This document shows positions 1 through 9,452 of a stretch of 64,000 nt of DNA, piece by piece. Position 1 is the stretch's first letter; every line of letters starts with the position of its first letter. The position numbers and the translations under genes were made by a program. Source of the stretch: JADGRF01 sp035274465 (GTDB taxonomy: Bacteria > Myxococcota_A > Polyangia > Polyangiales > JAFGIB01); contig DATEOF010000400.1 of the NCBI GenBank assembly GCA_035274465.1, positions 4,738 to 68,737 on the forward strand. Reading direction: 5' to 3'. Below the pieces are notes generated by a model. That model did no database searches. It worked only from the letters and a program-made list of their open reading frames with translations, and was not told where the DNA came from.

Positions 1-315
1 CTGGACGAGATGATCGACCGGGTGGTGCTGCGCAGAACCTGCGAGGGCTGTGGACAAATCTACCATCTGCGCTACAATCCGCCCCCCGCTACGGGCGCGT
101 GCGGGAAGTGCAGCGGGAAGCTCGTCCAGCGCGCGGACGACACCGAAGAGACGGTTCGTAAGCGCTATCAGGAGTACGTCGAGAAGACTCAACCCATTTT
201 GGATCACTACCGGCAGAAGGGCGTGGTCAAGACCGTAGACGGGCTCGGCCCGCTGGAAGAAGTCGAAGGTCGTATCAAGGCCTCGATCGCCCCGCCCCCA
301 CCGGAAGGTCCGTGA
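1..315 (+). CDS. adk: Adenylate kinase, C-terminal part (5' end outside window)
   Basis: Adenylate kinase interconverts ATP + AMP and 2 ADP in the cytoplasm. The reading frame is open from base 1, so only about the last 104 residues are present. They contain the LID domain with a four-cysteine zinc site (CEGCG then CGKCSGK), the typical LVQRADDTEETVRKR segment and the C-terminal DHYRQKG helix. The stop overlaps the GTG start of infA by four bases (GTGA), so the two are translationally coupled. In many bacteria map (methionine aminopeptidase) lies between adk and infA; it is absent here. Confidence 0.95.
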   Translation: MDEMIDRVVLRRTCEGCGQIYHLRYNPPPATGACGKCSGKLVQRADDTEETVRKRYQEYVEKTQPILDHYRQKGVVKTVDGLGPLEEVEGRIKASIAPPPPEGP

Positions 316-524
316 GTGGTTCGCAGGTAGTGAAAGGCATCGTTGAAGCAACACTCCCGCAAGGCCTGTATCGAGTGCGATCTGAGAATGGCGCAACGCT
401 TACAGTCTCCCTCACCGGGATTCCGAAACAGACGATAGTCCGAGTGATCCCCGGAGACCGCATCCTGGTGGAAGTTTCGCCTCTGGATCCGAGTCGGGGC
501 AAAATCAAAGACCGACTGCGCTGA
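312..524 (+). CDS. infA: Translation initiation factor IF-1
   Basis: IF-1 binds the ribosomal A site during initiation. The product is 70 residues, close to the usual 72, and is a single S1/OB-fold: VVKGIVEATLPQGLYRVR, then NGATLTV and GDRILVEVSPLDPSRGKI. The start is GTG at 312, overlapping the adk stop; a GGAAGG sequence lies just upstream. It is the second gene of the ribosomal operon, followed by rpmJ 30 bases on. Confidence 0.95.
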   Translation: MSGSQVVKGIVEATLPQGLYRVRSENGATLTVSLTGIPKQTIVRVIPGDRILVEVSPLDPSRGKIKDRLR

Positions 525-554
525 GTACTGATTGATTAGGAAGACGAGACCGCG

Positions 555-668
555 ATGAAGGTTCGACCCAGCGTCAAGAAAATCTGTGACAAGTGCAAGA
601 TCGTCCGCCGTAGGGGCGTGGTCCGAGTCTTGTGCGAGAACCCGCGTCACAAGCAGCGACAAGGTTGA
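555..668 (+). CDS. rpmJ: 50S ribosomal protein L36
   Basis: The 37-residue product MKVRPSVKKICDKCKIVRRR... is a full-length L36 of the large subunit. It is the zinc-binding (C+) form: C11, C14, C27 and H32 are all present. It lies between infA and rpsM, the standard position, with 8 bases to rpsM. Confidence 0.95.
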   Translation: MKVRPSVKKICDKCKIVRRRGVVRVLCENPRHKQRQG

Positions 669-676
669 GGTAAGAT

Positions 677-1045
677 ATGGCACGCATCGCAGGCGTAGAC
701 CTTCCCGGTCGCAAGCACATCGTGATTTCGCTGCGCTACCTGTTCGGCATCGGCCCGAAGGCAGCCAAGGACATCTGCGCGGCAGCAGAGATTCCGCCCA
801 ACAAGGTGACGGACTCCCTGGATGAAGGCGAGCTGCGCCGCATCCGCGAGATCATCGACGCCCAGTACAAGGTCGAAGGCGACCTGCGGCGCGAGATCCA
901 GATGAACATCAAGCGCCTGATGGACCTCGGCTGCTACCGCGGCCTGCGCCATCGACGCGGTCTCCCCGTGCGCGGTCAACGCACGCACACCAACGCCCGC
1001 ACCCGCAAGGGCCCGCGCAAGGGCGTTCTCTCGCGCAAGAAGTAA
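677..1045 (+). CDS. rpsM: 30S ribosomal protein S13
   Basis: A 122-residue S13 of the small-subunit head. It begins MARIAGVDLPGRKHIVI, has the helix-two-turn-helix region, and ends with the basic tail RGQRTHTNARTRKGPRKG, which contacts P-site tRNA. ATG start with a GAGGTAAG-like Shine-Dalgarno immediately upstream. Confidence 0.97.
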   Translation: MARIAGVDLPGRKHIVISLRYLFGIGPKAAKDICAAAEIPPNKVTDSLDEGELRRIREIIDAQYKVEGDLRREIQMNIKRLMDLGCYRGLRHRRGLPVRGQRTHTNARTRKGPRKGVLSRKK

Positions 1046-1071
1046 TCACGGTGAAGGATTAGGAATCGTAA

Positions 1072-1497
1072 ATGGCTAAGTCCGAGAATCCCGGCGGCAG
1101 TCCTTCACAAGCCCCCAAGGGCAAAGGCGCCAAGAAGAAGGTCAAGAAGAACATCGCCACGGGCATCGTCCACGTGCAGTCGACGTTCAACAACACCATC
1201 GTCACCATCACGGATGTGCAGGGCAACGTGGTGGCCTGGTCCAGCGCCGGTACGCGCGGCTTCAAGGGCTCGCGCAAGAGCACGCCGTTCGCCGCTCAGA
1301 TCGCGGCCGAAGATGCGGCTCGCAAGGCTGCCGACCACGGCATGAAGACCGTGGCGATCTTCGTGAAGGGTCCAGGCGCTGGCCGCGAGTCGGCGCTGCG
1401 CGCGTTTCAATCGGTCGGTATGCGCGTCACCTTGATCCGTGACGTCACCCCGATCCCGCACAATGGTTGCCGGCCGCCCAAGCGCCGCCGCGTGTAG
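1072..1497 (+). CDS. rpsK: 30S ribosomal protein S11
   Basis: S11 of the small-subunit platform. At 141 residues it is slightly longer than the usual 129 because of a Gly/Pro/Lys-rich N-terminal extension (about residues 1-22). The core is canonical: HVQSTFNNTIVTITD, WSSAGTRGFKGSRKSTPFAA and the C-terminal DVTPIPHNGCRPPKRRRV. The spacer to rpsD contains the hairpin at 1504-1534. Confidence 0.97.
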   Translation: MAKSENPGGSPSQAPKGKGAKKKVKKNIATGIVHVQSTFNNTIVTITDVQGNVVAWSSAGTRGFKGSRKSTPFAAQIAAEDAARKAADHGMKTVAIFVKGPGAGRESALRAFQSVGMRVTLIRDVTPIPHNGCRPPKRRRV

Positions 1498-1503
1498 TAA
1501 TGA

Positions 1504-1534
1504 CATACCCACCGAATCGCCTTCGGCGTTCGGT
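1504..1534 (+). repeat. Hairpin element, copy 1 (rpsK-rpsD spacer)
   Basis: CATACCC followed by an inverted repeat: ACCGAA, bulged T, CGCC, loop TTC, GGCG, TTCGGT. The same layout recurs at 3247-3279 with compensatory changes. No U tract follows, so it is not a classic terminator and lies within an operon. It may act in RNA processing, stability or translation of rpsD. Confidence 0.8.
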
Positions 1535-1559
1535 GTAGTCGAGAGCGAGAGAGACTCCC

Positions 1560-2186
1560 ATGGCACGTTATATCGGTCCTGCCTGCAAGCTCTGCCGGCG
1601 CGAAAACATGAAGCTCTTCTTGAAGGGCGATCGTTGCTACACGGACAAGTGCGCGTTCGATCGCCGTCCGTATCCGCCCGGTGTGCACGGTCAGCGCCGC
1701 AACAAGCCGACCGAGTACGGCGTGCGTATGCGTGAAAAGCAGAAGGTGCGCCGCATCTACGGTATCCTCGAGCGCCAGTTCCGCCGCTACTTCGCCAACG
1801 CCGATCGCCAGAAGGGCGTGACGGGCGACAACCTGATCAGCGCACTGGAGCGCCGCCTGGACAGCGCCGTCTACCGCATGGGCTACGCCGCGACGCGCAC
1901 CGACGCGCGCCAGCTCGTGCGCCATCGTCACATCCACGTCAACGGCAAGAGCGTCAACGTGCCGTCGTACCTGCTCAAGCCGGGCGACAAGATCACCCTG
2001 CGCGAGCAGAGCAAAGGCTTGGCCCGTGTGCAGCTCGCGATTGAAACCGCGGGCCGTCGCGAGCAACCGGAGTGGTTGGACTTCGACAAGAACTCGCTGA
2101 CCGGCACGGTCCGCGCGCTCCCCAACCGCGAAGCCGTTACGCTTCCCATCACTGAACAGCTGATCGTCGAGTTCTACTCGCGCTAA
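1560..2186 (+). CDS. rpsD: 30S ribosomal protein S4
   Basis: A 208-residue S4, a primary 16S rRNA-binding protein and, in other bacteria, the autoregulator of the alpha operon. The N-terminus keeps a four-cysteine zinc site (C9, C12, C26, C31), so this is the C+ form. The S4 RNA-binding domain follows (RLDSAVYRMGYAATRTDARQ, HIHVNGKSVNVPSYLLKPGD). It is preceded by the hairpin spacer and followed by rpoA after 24 bases. Confidence 0.97.
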   Translation: MARYIGPACKLCRRENMKLFLKGDRCYTDKCAFDRRPYPPGVHGQRRNKPTEYGVRMREKQKVRRIYGILERQFRRYFANADRQKGVTGDNLISALERRLDSAVYRMGYAATRTDARQLVRHRHIHVNGKSVNVPSYLLKPGDKITLREQSKGLARVQLAIETAGRREQPEWLDFDKNSLTGTVRALPNREAVTLPITEQLIVEFYSR

Positions 2187-2210
2187 TAACTAATCTGCCG
2201 AGGAGAAAGC

Positions 2211-3239
<1,029 letters not shown>

Positions 3240-3246
3240 TTGATAC

Positions 3247-3279
3247 CATACCCGCCAAACCGCCTTCGGCGTTTGGCGG
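3247..3279 (+). repeat. Hairpin element, copy 2 (rpoA-rplQ spacer)
   Basis: CATACCC overlapping an inverted repeat CCGCCAAA, bulged C, CGCC, loop TTC, GGCG, TTTGGCGG. Compared with copy 1 at 1504-1534, the outer stem has changed on both sides while pairing is kept (ACCGAA/TTCGGT versus GCCAAA/TTTGGC). It lies 7 bases after the rpoA stop and 29 before rplQ. No T tract follows. Confidence 0.8.
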
Positions 3280-3308
3280 AGGGTTAACGGGATTCGCGAG
3301 GTTGTGTC

Positions 3309-3779
3309 ATGAGACACGGTAGATCAGGACGAAAATACGGACGCAACACGCCCCATCGTAGGGCCATGTTCCGCAACCTCGCGGGCAACCTCGTGCTGCA
3401 CGAGCGCATCGAGACCACCGACGCCAAGGCCAAGGAGCTGCGCCGGATCACCGAACGGTTGATCACGCGCGCGCTCCGCCTCGGCGACGACCTCACGGCT
3501 GACCTCGCGAAGCTCAAGGAAGCCGATCGCGGTCGCGTGCTCGCGCGCCGCCTCCACGCCCAGCGCGGAGTGGCCGGCTTCCTGCCGAAGCACCTGGCGA
3601 AGACCTTGAAGGACGGCACGATCGAAGAGGTCGACCTCATCTACAAGCTCTTCAACGAGATCGCGCCGCGCTACGCGGCCCGCGTCAAAGAAGGCAAGGG
3701 CGGCGGTTACACCCGCATCATCAAGCTTGCCAACCGCCGCGGCGACAACGCCCCGATCTCGATCATCGAGCTCGTCTAG
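3309..3779 (+). CDS. rplQ: 50S ribosomal protein L17
   Basis: L17 of the large subunit, last gene of the ribosomal operon. It begins MRHGRSGRKYGRNTPHRRAM with NLVLHERIETTDAKAKELR following. At 156 residues it is longer than the 127 of E. coli because of a middle insertion (about residues 70-110); the conserved GGYTRIIKLANRRGDNAP end is intact. Its stop codon shares four bases (CTAG) with the stop of the convergent phospholipase D gene, so no terminator space exists between them. Confidence 0.97.
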   Translation: MRHGRSGRKYGRNTPHRRAMFRNLAGNLVLHERIETTDAKAKELRRITERLITRALRLGDDLTADLAKLKEADRGRVLARRLHAQRGVAGFLPKHLAKTLKDGTIEEVDLIYKLFNEIAPRYAARVKEGKGGGYTRIIKLANRRGDNAPISIIELV

Positions 3780-5131
3780 AGCTCTCGTCGCGAATAGAGC
3801 AGCATCGTTCGCGGATCGCGGTGCCGCACGCGGAAGCCTTTGAGCGCGTGGTGGACGTCCTCGTGCGTGATCGCGCGGGCGTGCGAGATGTCGACGTCGC
3901 GCACGTTCTGCCGGATCCAGCGCGCGAACGGCTCGGAGTCGACGAGCACCACGAGCTCGAAGTCCTTGTCGTCCTCCAGGCTGCGAAAGTTTCCGTTCGT
4001 GGAACCGTGGATCGACCAGCGGTCATCGAAGACCGCGAGCTTCAGATGCGTGAAGTGGCACTGGTACTCGTGGACCGCGATGCCGTGCTCCAGGTAGCGC
4101 GCGTACTCGTGCTGCTGGGCGTCGAACGCGAAGCTGTTGTCGTTCCACTTCCCCGCTGGCAGGACGAGCGTCACTTCCAGGTCGGGCCGCGCACGTTTCG
4201 CCTCACACAGCGCCTCTACGATCGCGGGATGATACAGGTACGGGTTCTCGATGAAGATCGAGCGCGTCGCCTCGCGGATCATGCGCACGTAGAGCTCTCG
4301 GACTGCATTCGGCCGATCGTTCGGCTCGTTGCAGAACACCCGCGCGGAAGCGATCTCCATTGAACCGCAGGCTTCGCTCGAGCTGGTGATCGCTTGCGGG
4401 GTCTCGGCGTGGTCGACCTTCGAAAGCTCGTAGTCCTGCCCGCCGTCGAGGACGAAGCGCTCGTGGAAGTGATGCTCGAGGTCATCGACGATCGGGCCCA
4501 CGAAACGCGTGAGGCTGTCGTGCCACTTGAGCCACGGCTCCGGCCGCTGCTCGCGGATGCGAGCTTCAGCTTCGCCATGAGCATCCAGCTTCGGATCAAA
4601 AGGCTCGTGGTACATGTACTGCACGCCGATGTTCGCGCCGCCCGAGTAGCCGATGCGACCATCGATCAGGATCAGCTTGCGGTGGTCGATGTGCAGGTCG
4701 TCGATCGCGATCGTGTCCCGAATCTGCGCCGCGATCGATCGGAGCCTCGGCTCCAGGCTCGACGAAACGTGGTCGTAATCGATGTTGGTGTCGACGACCT
4801 CGACGCCGGCGTCCCTCAGCTCGCGACACATCGGCTCGACGTCGTGAGGATCGTCCTTCATCGAAGGGTCGAGCTTCATCACCGTCTTTTCGCCCGTCGA
4901 GAACGGGTCGCCCATCGCGGTCTTCTGCACGTTGAGGAGCACGCGCGCCGCGACACCTTCGCGTGCCTTGCGCATCACGGCCTCCGCGACTTCCTTGCCC
5001 ACCTGGTCGCGAAACCACAAGAACATCGAGATGTGAATCGACGAGCGTGCCGCGTCGATGTCTCGAAGCACCGCCGCGAGCATGCGGTCCCCATTCACGA
5101 GCATTGCCGCTTGATTCGAGTGCCCTGCCAT
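3776..5131 (-). CDS. Phospholipase D / cardiolipin synthase-like protein
   Basis: A 451-residue PLD-superfamily enzyme with two HKD motifs: H150-K152-D157 (HIDHRKLILIDGRIGYSGG) and, near residue 360, HFTHLKLAVFDDRWSIHGSTN. Such enzymes carry out phosphatidyl transfer or phosphodiester hydrolysis. No signal peptide or N-terminal membrane segments are visible, unlike classical ClsA. The start is ATG in MAGHSNQAAM; the frame is open further upstream, but that stretch lacks family similarity. Substrate unknown. Convergent with rplQ, overlapping by 4 bases. Confidence 0.85.
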   Translation of the reverse strand: MAGHSNQAAMLVNGDRMLAAVLRDIDAARSSIHISMFLWFRDQVGKEVAEAVMRKAREGVAARVLLNVQKTAMGDPFSTGEKTVMKLDPSMKDDPHDVEPMCRELRDAGVEVVDTNIDYDHVSSSLEPRLRSIAAQIRDTIAIDDLHIDHRKLILIDGRIGYSGGANIGVQYMYHEPFDPKLDAHGEAEARIREQRPEPWLKWHDSLTRFVGPIVDDLEHHFHERFVLDGGQDYELSKVDHAETPQAITSSSEACGSMEIASARVFCNEPNDRPNAVRELYVRMIREATRSIFIENPYLYHPAIVEALCEAKRARPDLEVTLVLPAGKWNDNSFAFDAQQHEYARYLEHGIAVHEYQCHFTHLKLAVFDDRWSIHGSTNGNFRSLEDDKDFELVVLVDSEPFARWIRQNVRDVDISHARAITHEDVHHALKGFRVRHRDPRTMLLYSRREL

Positions 5132-5245
5132 GCAGCGTAGGAAGTATGCGCGGGACCGACCCCTGACAACCTCGGGAGACGAGCCTGCGCGCGCCGGAAC
5201 TTTCCTTCGCGGCGCGTGTCCAACGAGAGCTGCTGGGGAGGTTGG

Positions 5246-5716
5246 ATGCTCTTCGAAACGCTGGTGCTCACCGAAGCCTTCCTGTGTCTCCTGCTGGTGG
5301 TGGTCGCGCTGCAGACACTGTGCGACGTGTCCGCCACGCCGGAGCTGGACCTCGGCCAGCGGGCCTGGGCTGCGGCGCGCTTCAGCATGGCTCAGGCGGG
5401 AGCGCTGGGTCCGCTGTTCAAGCACCTGGTCGGCGCCTCGCGCGGCGGCCTGCAGCTGGCGACCCAGATGCAGGGCCGCATCCGCGACGAGCGCGACCGG
5501 CGTTCGTCCGGCCTGTTGCGCCCCGTCTGGTCGATCTGGCAGCGCCGCCGAACCCAGCGCAGCCCCGAGCTCGCCGAGCTGACGCACCTGGTCGAACAAC
5601 TCGAGCAGATGGGGGCCGCGATCGCGCGCTATCGCGCGGGCGCTGGCAAGCTGCTGGAGCTGGAGGTCCCGCTGCAGACCGTGCAGCACGCGGCCTCCGA
5701 GCACAAACGCAGCTAG
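5246..5716 (+). CDS. Small protein with one N-terminal membrane segment
   Basis: A 156-residue product beginning MLFETLVLTEAFLCLLLVVV, a single membrane-spanning segment, followed by a soluble part with RDERDRR and QRRRTQRS basic stretches and a predicted helical C-terminus (TVQHAASEHKRS). ATG chosen because GGGGAGG lies 5 bases before it. Family not recognised. It is convergent with the PfpI-like gene, 8 bases away. Confidence 0.55.
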   Translation: MLFETLVLTEAFLCLLLVVVALQTLCDVSATPELDLGQRAWAAARFSMAQAGALGPLFKHLVGASRGGLQLATQMQGRIRDERDRRSSGLLRPVWSIWQRRRTQRSPELAELTHLVEQLEQMGAAIARYRAGAGKLLELEVPLQTVQHAASEHKRS

Positions 5717-5724
5717 AGGCTCGG

Positions 5725-6324
5725 CTACACGAATTCGGCGATCGTGCCGATGATGCGCGCGACGTAGTCGGGCTCGCCGACCGGCGCCACGCTCGCGAGC
5801 GTTCGTTCGGCGACGCCTCGCCCGAGCAAGCGCCACAGCAGCCACGCCGCCAGATACGGCGCCGCGAGACAGCCGCCCGCCGTTGCGACGTCGCCCCGCG
5901 CGTGGAACGGCCGGTCGAGCACAGTCACGCCGGCGGCTTCCAAGCGCTCGCGCGTCCGTAGGTCGCTGCACGCCGGCTGCGCCTGCAACAAGCCTAGCTT
6001 GGCGAGCACGAGTGCACCCGCGCACTGGGCGCCGATCAGTTGGTGCGCGGGCTCGAGTTGCAGCCCCGACATGAACGCGGTGTCGTCGAGCGCGCGCAGG
6101 GTATTACCGCTGCCCACGACCACAGCCGCTGCGCTGCTGATGGCGGCGAGTGGCCGACAGCCTCCGATCTCGATGCCGTACATGCTGCGAATGGTCGGCG
6201 CGCTGCTGATCAGCTCCACGCTCACGGATTCGCCGATCACACGCTGGGCGCGTCCGAGGAAGTGCAGGCTGGCGAAGACATCGAGCTCGTTGAAGCCATC
6301 GTAGACGACGAATGCGATACGCAT
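5725..6324 (-). CDS. DJ-1/PfpI family protein
   Basis: A 199-residue DJ-1/PfpI (glutamine amidotransferase-like) protein: MRIAFVVYDGFNELDVF at the N-terminus and the nucleophile elbow GAQCAGALVLAKLG with the reactive cysteine. Members are chaperones, glyoxalases, hydratases or regulators; which applies is not shown. The ATG at 6324 has GGAG 5 bases upstream. Two bases separate it from the EthD-like gene, so they form an operon divergent from the LysR gene. Confidence 0.85.
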   Translation of the reverse strand: MRIAFVVYDGFNELDVFASLHFLGRAQRVIGESVSVELISSAPTIRSMYGIEIGGCRPLAAISSAAAVVVGSGNTLRALDDTAFMSGLQLEPAHQLIGAQCAGALVLAKLGLLQAQPACSDLRTRERLEAAGVTVLDRPFHARGDVATAGGCLAAPYLAAWLLWRLLGRGVAERTLASVAPVGEPDYVARIIGTIAEFV

Positions 6325-6326
6325 GG

Positions 6327-6635
6327 TCACTCCGGATCCTGCTCACAGACCAGTGTCCACGGCTCACCCCCCGTCGACAGCTCGCTCGCGGAGCGCCGTG
6401 CACCTTTGCCGCCCTCGGAGCGCGCGAACGCATCCAGCTGGGCCACGTCGTCGAAGTCGACCTCGGCCATGCGATAGAACGGCGCGTCGTCGGGCACACG
6501 CACGCGATGCGTTCGTAGGCGTGAGGTCGGGGCGATCAGGCTCCGCATGAGCGGCATGTGCTGGCCGTGGTACTTGCGTTCGAACACGTGCTCGTCGATC
6601 GGCCGCGGGTACAAGACGATGAGTTTGACGGACAT
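6327..6635 (-). CDS. EthD family small protein
   Basis: A 102-residue dimeric alpha/beta-barrel-type protein: MSVKLIVLYPRPIDEHVFER followed by YHGQHMPLM, the EthD pattern (a Tyr-x-x-x-His-x-Pro-like segment). EthD proteins accompany degradative oxygenases or act on small organics. First gene of the EthD-PfpI operon, divergent from the LysR regulator 93 bases away, which is its probable controller. Confidence 0.8.
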   Translation of the reverse strand: MSVKLIVLYPRPIDEHVFERKYHGQHMPLMRSLIAPTSRLRTHRVRVPDDAPFYRMAEVDFDDVAQLDAFARSEGGKGARRSASELSTGGEPWTLVCEQDPE

Positions 6636-6728
6636 GAAAGGTCCTCGCTGCTGGTTCTCGGTTTACTCTGCGGCTCGGCGCACGACGCGTCCAATGCATA
6701 GTTTCGGGCCCCCGCATCGGATTTACTC

Positions 6729-7616
6729 ATGATCGATCTGGATCAACTCGACGCTTTCATCGCGATCTCCGAGCGCGGCACGGTAACGGCCGCGGCTCGC
6801 AAGCTCCACCGGACGCAGTCGGCGATCAGCCGGCGGCTCGCGTTGCTCGAAGACGCACTCGGCGCGCAGCTGTTCGATCGCCGTGGCGCGAAGCTCGCGC
6901 TCAGCGATTGCGGCCGTGCGTTCCTGCCGTTCGCGGAGAGCGCGCTCGCGGCCCTCGTCTCCGGGCGCGAGGCAGTGCAGCAGCAGCTGGCGCCTGATGC
7001 TGGCAGCGTGTCGATCGCGATCGTCGGGCCCCTGGTCGAGACGCCGCTCGCGGCTGCGCTGCGCGCGTTGCCGCGAGCGAGCTCAAAGCTGAGCGTGTTG
7101 ACGGCGAGCAGCGCCGAGGTGAGCCGACTGGTTCGGCGTGGCGACGCCAACCTGGGCGTGCGCTACTTCGAGGACGAAGACACTGAGCTCGCTTACGTGC
7201 GCCTCGGTACCGAGCGAATGTGCGTGGTCGGCGCTCCCGATCATGGCCCGCCACGCAAGCGGGAGCGCTGGATCGGGTTTCCGACCACGCGCACCGCCAA
7301 GGACGATCTCGGACGCCTGCTCGCGCAGCAACTCGCCGCGGCGGGCTTGCGGTCGCCCGAGGTGATGGTGGTCGACAGTTTGTCGGCGCAAAAGCGCCTG
7401 GTGGAGGTTGGCCTCGGTATCGCCCTCCTGCCGGAGAGCAGCGTACGCGAGGAACTCGCTCGCGGCACGTTGGTGCGCCTCGACGTGCCGCGCGTGGCCA
7501 CGACCATCGACATTCATCTCGTGCACCGGCACGCGGGCTACCTCAGCCCAGCCGCGCGCGCTGTCATCGCCTTGCTGCGCCGTGCGTTCACGGCGAAGCC
7601 AACCCCGAAGCGTTAG
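6729..7616 (+). CDS. LysR family transcriptional regulator
   Basis: A 295-residue LysR regulator. Residues 1-60 hold the winged helix-turn-helix (DLDQLDAFIAISERGTVTAA, RKLHRTQSAISRRLALLED); residues 90-290 form the ligand-binding domain. It is transcribed divergently from the EthD-PfpI pair, the classic LysR arrangement, so those genes are its likely target. Inducer unknown. Confidence 0.92.
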   Translation: MIDLDQLDAFIAISERGTVTAAARKLHRTQSAISRRLALLEDALGAQLFDRRGAKLALSDCGRAFLPFAESALAALVSGREAVQQQLAPDAGSVSIAIVGPLVETPLAAALRALPRASSKLSVLTASSAEVSRLVRRGDANLGVRYFEDEDTELAYVRLGTERMCVVGAPDHGPPRKRERWIGFPTTRTAKDDLGRLLAQQLAAAGLRSPEVMVVDSLSAQKRLVEVGLGIALLPESSVREELARGTLVRLDVPRVATTIDIHLVHRHAGYLSPAARAVIALLRRAFTAKPTPKR

Positions 7617-7620
7617 ACTG

Positions 7621-8090
7621 TCACTCGCCCGCGCGCTGCACGGGCCATGGCCAATCCACGCGCGCGAGCACGCTGCTGACAGGTAGCCACACCGAGTTGG
7701 CGTCGGCTCGCTCGATCACGTCCCGGACGCGATCGTTTCGCAGCGGCAGTCGCGCCAGCTCATTGCGCGCGAACCACGCCGCTGCGAGCGAGTGTTCATC
7801 GGCGTGTTGCTTGAGCGAGTGACTCTTCGCTTCCGCGCGGAACACGAAGCGAATCAGGCCTGCGTCTCCCGCTCGATTCGGCAGCACCTGATCGACGAAC
7901 AGCAAGCCTTGCACGTGCAGCTCCACGCCCGCTTCTTCTCGCCCTTCGCGCACCATCGCTGCGACCAAGGTCTCGCCGTGCTCGACGCGTCCACCCGGCA
8001 AGTTCCACGTTCCGGCGACGTGGGCTTGGCTTCCTGCACGAGCAGAATGCGCCCCGCGTTCTCGACCAATGCCAGCACGACCATGAGCAT
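7621..8090 (-). pseudogene. NUDIX hydrolase with a single-base frameshift
   Basis: The N-terminal strand (MLMVVLALVENAGRILLVQE, from ATG at 8090) and the NUDIX box (GRVEHGETLVAAMVREGREE then AG) lie in different frames. The frames join around 8022-8024, where an AAGCCCACG run on the coding strand would need one extra base to give ...EAKP-HVAGTWNLPGG, the usual NUDIX sequence. All box residues (G-x5-E-x7-RE-x2-EE-x-G) are intact. NUDIX enzymes cleave nucleoside diphosphates linked to another moiety. Either a recent inactivation or a sequencing error. Confidence 0.75.
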
Positions 8091-8223
8091 GGCGCGCGAT
8101 CGTGCAGGCAGCTCGCTCGGCCCGCAAGCAAGCCTGAGTTAGCTCGTCGTGTCACGAACTGGCGGCGCTTGCACCTCCACCGACCATCACGTAAGACCCA
8201 GCAATTCAGAAAGGAAACGCATC

Positions 8224-9402
8224 GTGCGTGAGGGCCACGCGAAACGATGGTGTTGCGCCAGGCGAGCTATCGAGCTGCGCCAAGCACGTATCTGTTGCGT
8301 CATGTGGCTTGTGGCGGTTGGCCTGTTCGGGTGCGAGTTCGACCGCTCGCCACTTCGAAGCGGCATGAGCAGCTCGCCTTCCACGAGCGCGACGAAAGAT
8401 TCCGGCAACACGCCGCGCGATGCGGGACAGCTCACAGATAGCAGCGATGTCGTGGCGGACGCTGGCTCGCCGACTACGACCACTACTACTGGACAGGCGC
8501 GGGACGCAGCGTCGCCCGATAGCGCAGCCGACTCGATGACCGGCACAGCCACGCTTCCCAGTGCGCCGGCATCCCAACCGCGAATGTCCACCCCTGTCGA
8601 TGCAGGCGCGCCCGACGCAGCTCCGCGCGTGGAGCCTGACGCTTCGACGATGCGTCCCGTGGATCCGCCAAAGGCCCCAGCGCCAGGCTGCAGTCGCGAC
8701 ACACTGCGCACGCGCGCCGAGGCGTATCTGCAAGCGATGGCCACCGGCAATCGAGAGCTTCTCAACTTGCATCCGGCCGTGCGCTACACGGAGAACGGTA
8801 ACACTCAGGTGCTCGGCGCAGGTCTGTGGCTCAGCCGGCCGACGACCGAGTTTTCACGTCACGTGTTGGATGAGTCGCGCTGTAGCTCGGTGACCGAGGC
8901 CGTATTGAATTCACTCCAGGGGCGCATCGTGTTCGGCGTGCGGCTGCGCTACGCGCAAGAACAGCTGCTCGAGATCGAATCCCAGGTCGTAGTCAGAAAT
9001 ATTTCGTACTACGAGCCGGACGGAGTGATCCCGGACGGCTCCGATCCATGGGTGGAGTCGATCTCTCCCACGTCGCGCAAGCCGCAAGACGTCTTGATGC
9101 AGTTGGCCGAGCGCTACTTCGATGCGGCAGCAGATGAATCGCTGCTTCCTCCGCACGCTCCCGCCTGCAGACGCCGCCAGAACGGAGCTCTCATGGATGA
9201 CGAGGGAAACTGCGGCGCGCGCCCCGGTACCGAACGTTTCGAAAAACGGCGCTATCCGGTGATCGACGAAGAGGCCGGTATCGTGACGGCCATCGTCATG
9301 TACAAGACGTTCGTCGGCATGTACCTGTTCAAGGTCCAGAACGGCACGATCCAGAACATCGACGTGGTCGGCGGCGCCAACACTTCAGATCCGGGCTGGT
9401 GA
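8224..9402 (+). CDS. Lipoprotein with Thr/Asp/Ala-rich linker and DUF8021-like domain
   Basis: A 392-residue putative lipoprotein. Start GTG at 8224 chosen because AAAGGA lies about 8 bases upstream and it gives an Arg-rich n-region, a hydrophobic stretch (VMWLVAVGLFGC) and a lipobox cysteine. A long low-complexity linker (about residues 45-165, with a Thr run) follows. The C-terminal domain begins CSRDTLRTRAEAYLQAMATG and has RYTENGNTQVLGAGLWLS, resembling the NTF2-like DUF8021 fold. Function unknown. Confidence 0.7.
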   Translation: MREGHAKRWCCARRAIELRQARICCVMWLVAVGLFGCEFDRSPLRSGMSSSPSTSATKDSGNTPRDAGQLTDSSDVVADAGSPTTTTTTGQARDAASPDSAADSMTGTATLPSAPASQPRMSTPVDAGAPDAAPRVEPDASTMRPVDPPKAPAPGCSRDTLRTRAEAYLQAMATGNRELLNLHPAVRYTENGNTQVLGAGLWLSRPTTEFSRHVLDESRCSSVTEAVLNSLQGRIVFGVRLRYAQEQLLEIESQVVVRNISYYEPDGVIPDGSDPWVESISPTSRKPQDVLMQLAERYFDAAADESLLPPHAPACRRRQNGALMDDEGNCGARPGTERFEKRRYPVIDEEAGIVTAIVMYKTFVGMYLFKVQNGTIQNIDVVGGANTSDPGW

Positions 9403-9452
9403 TGGCCGTCAGGCGACTGCCACCGCTTCGCTTACGAGCTGCGCTGCGCCGG

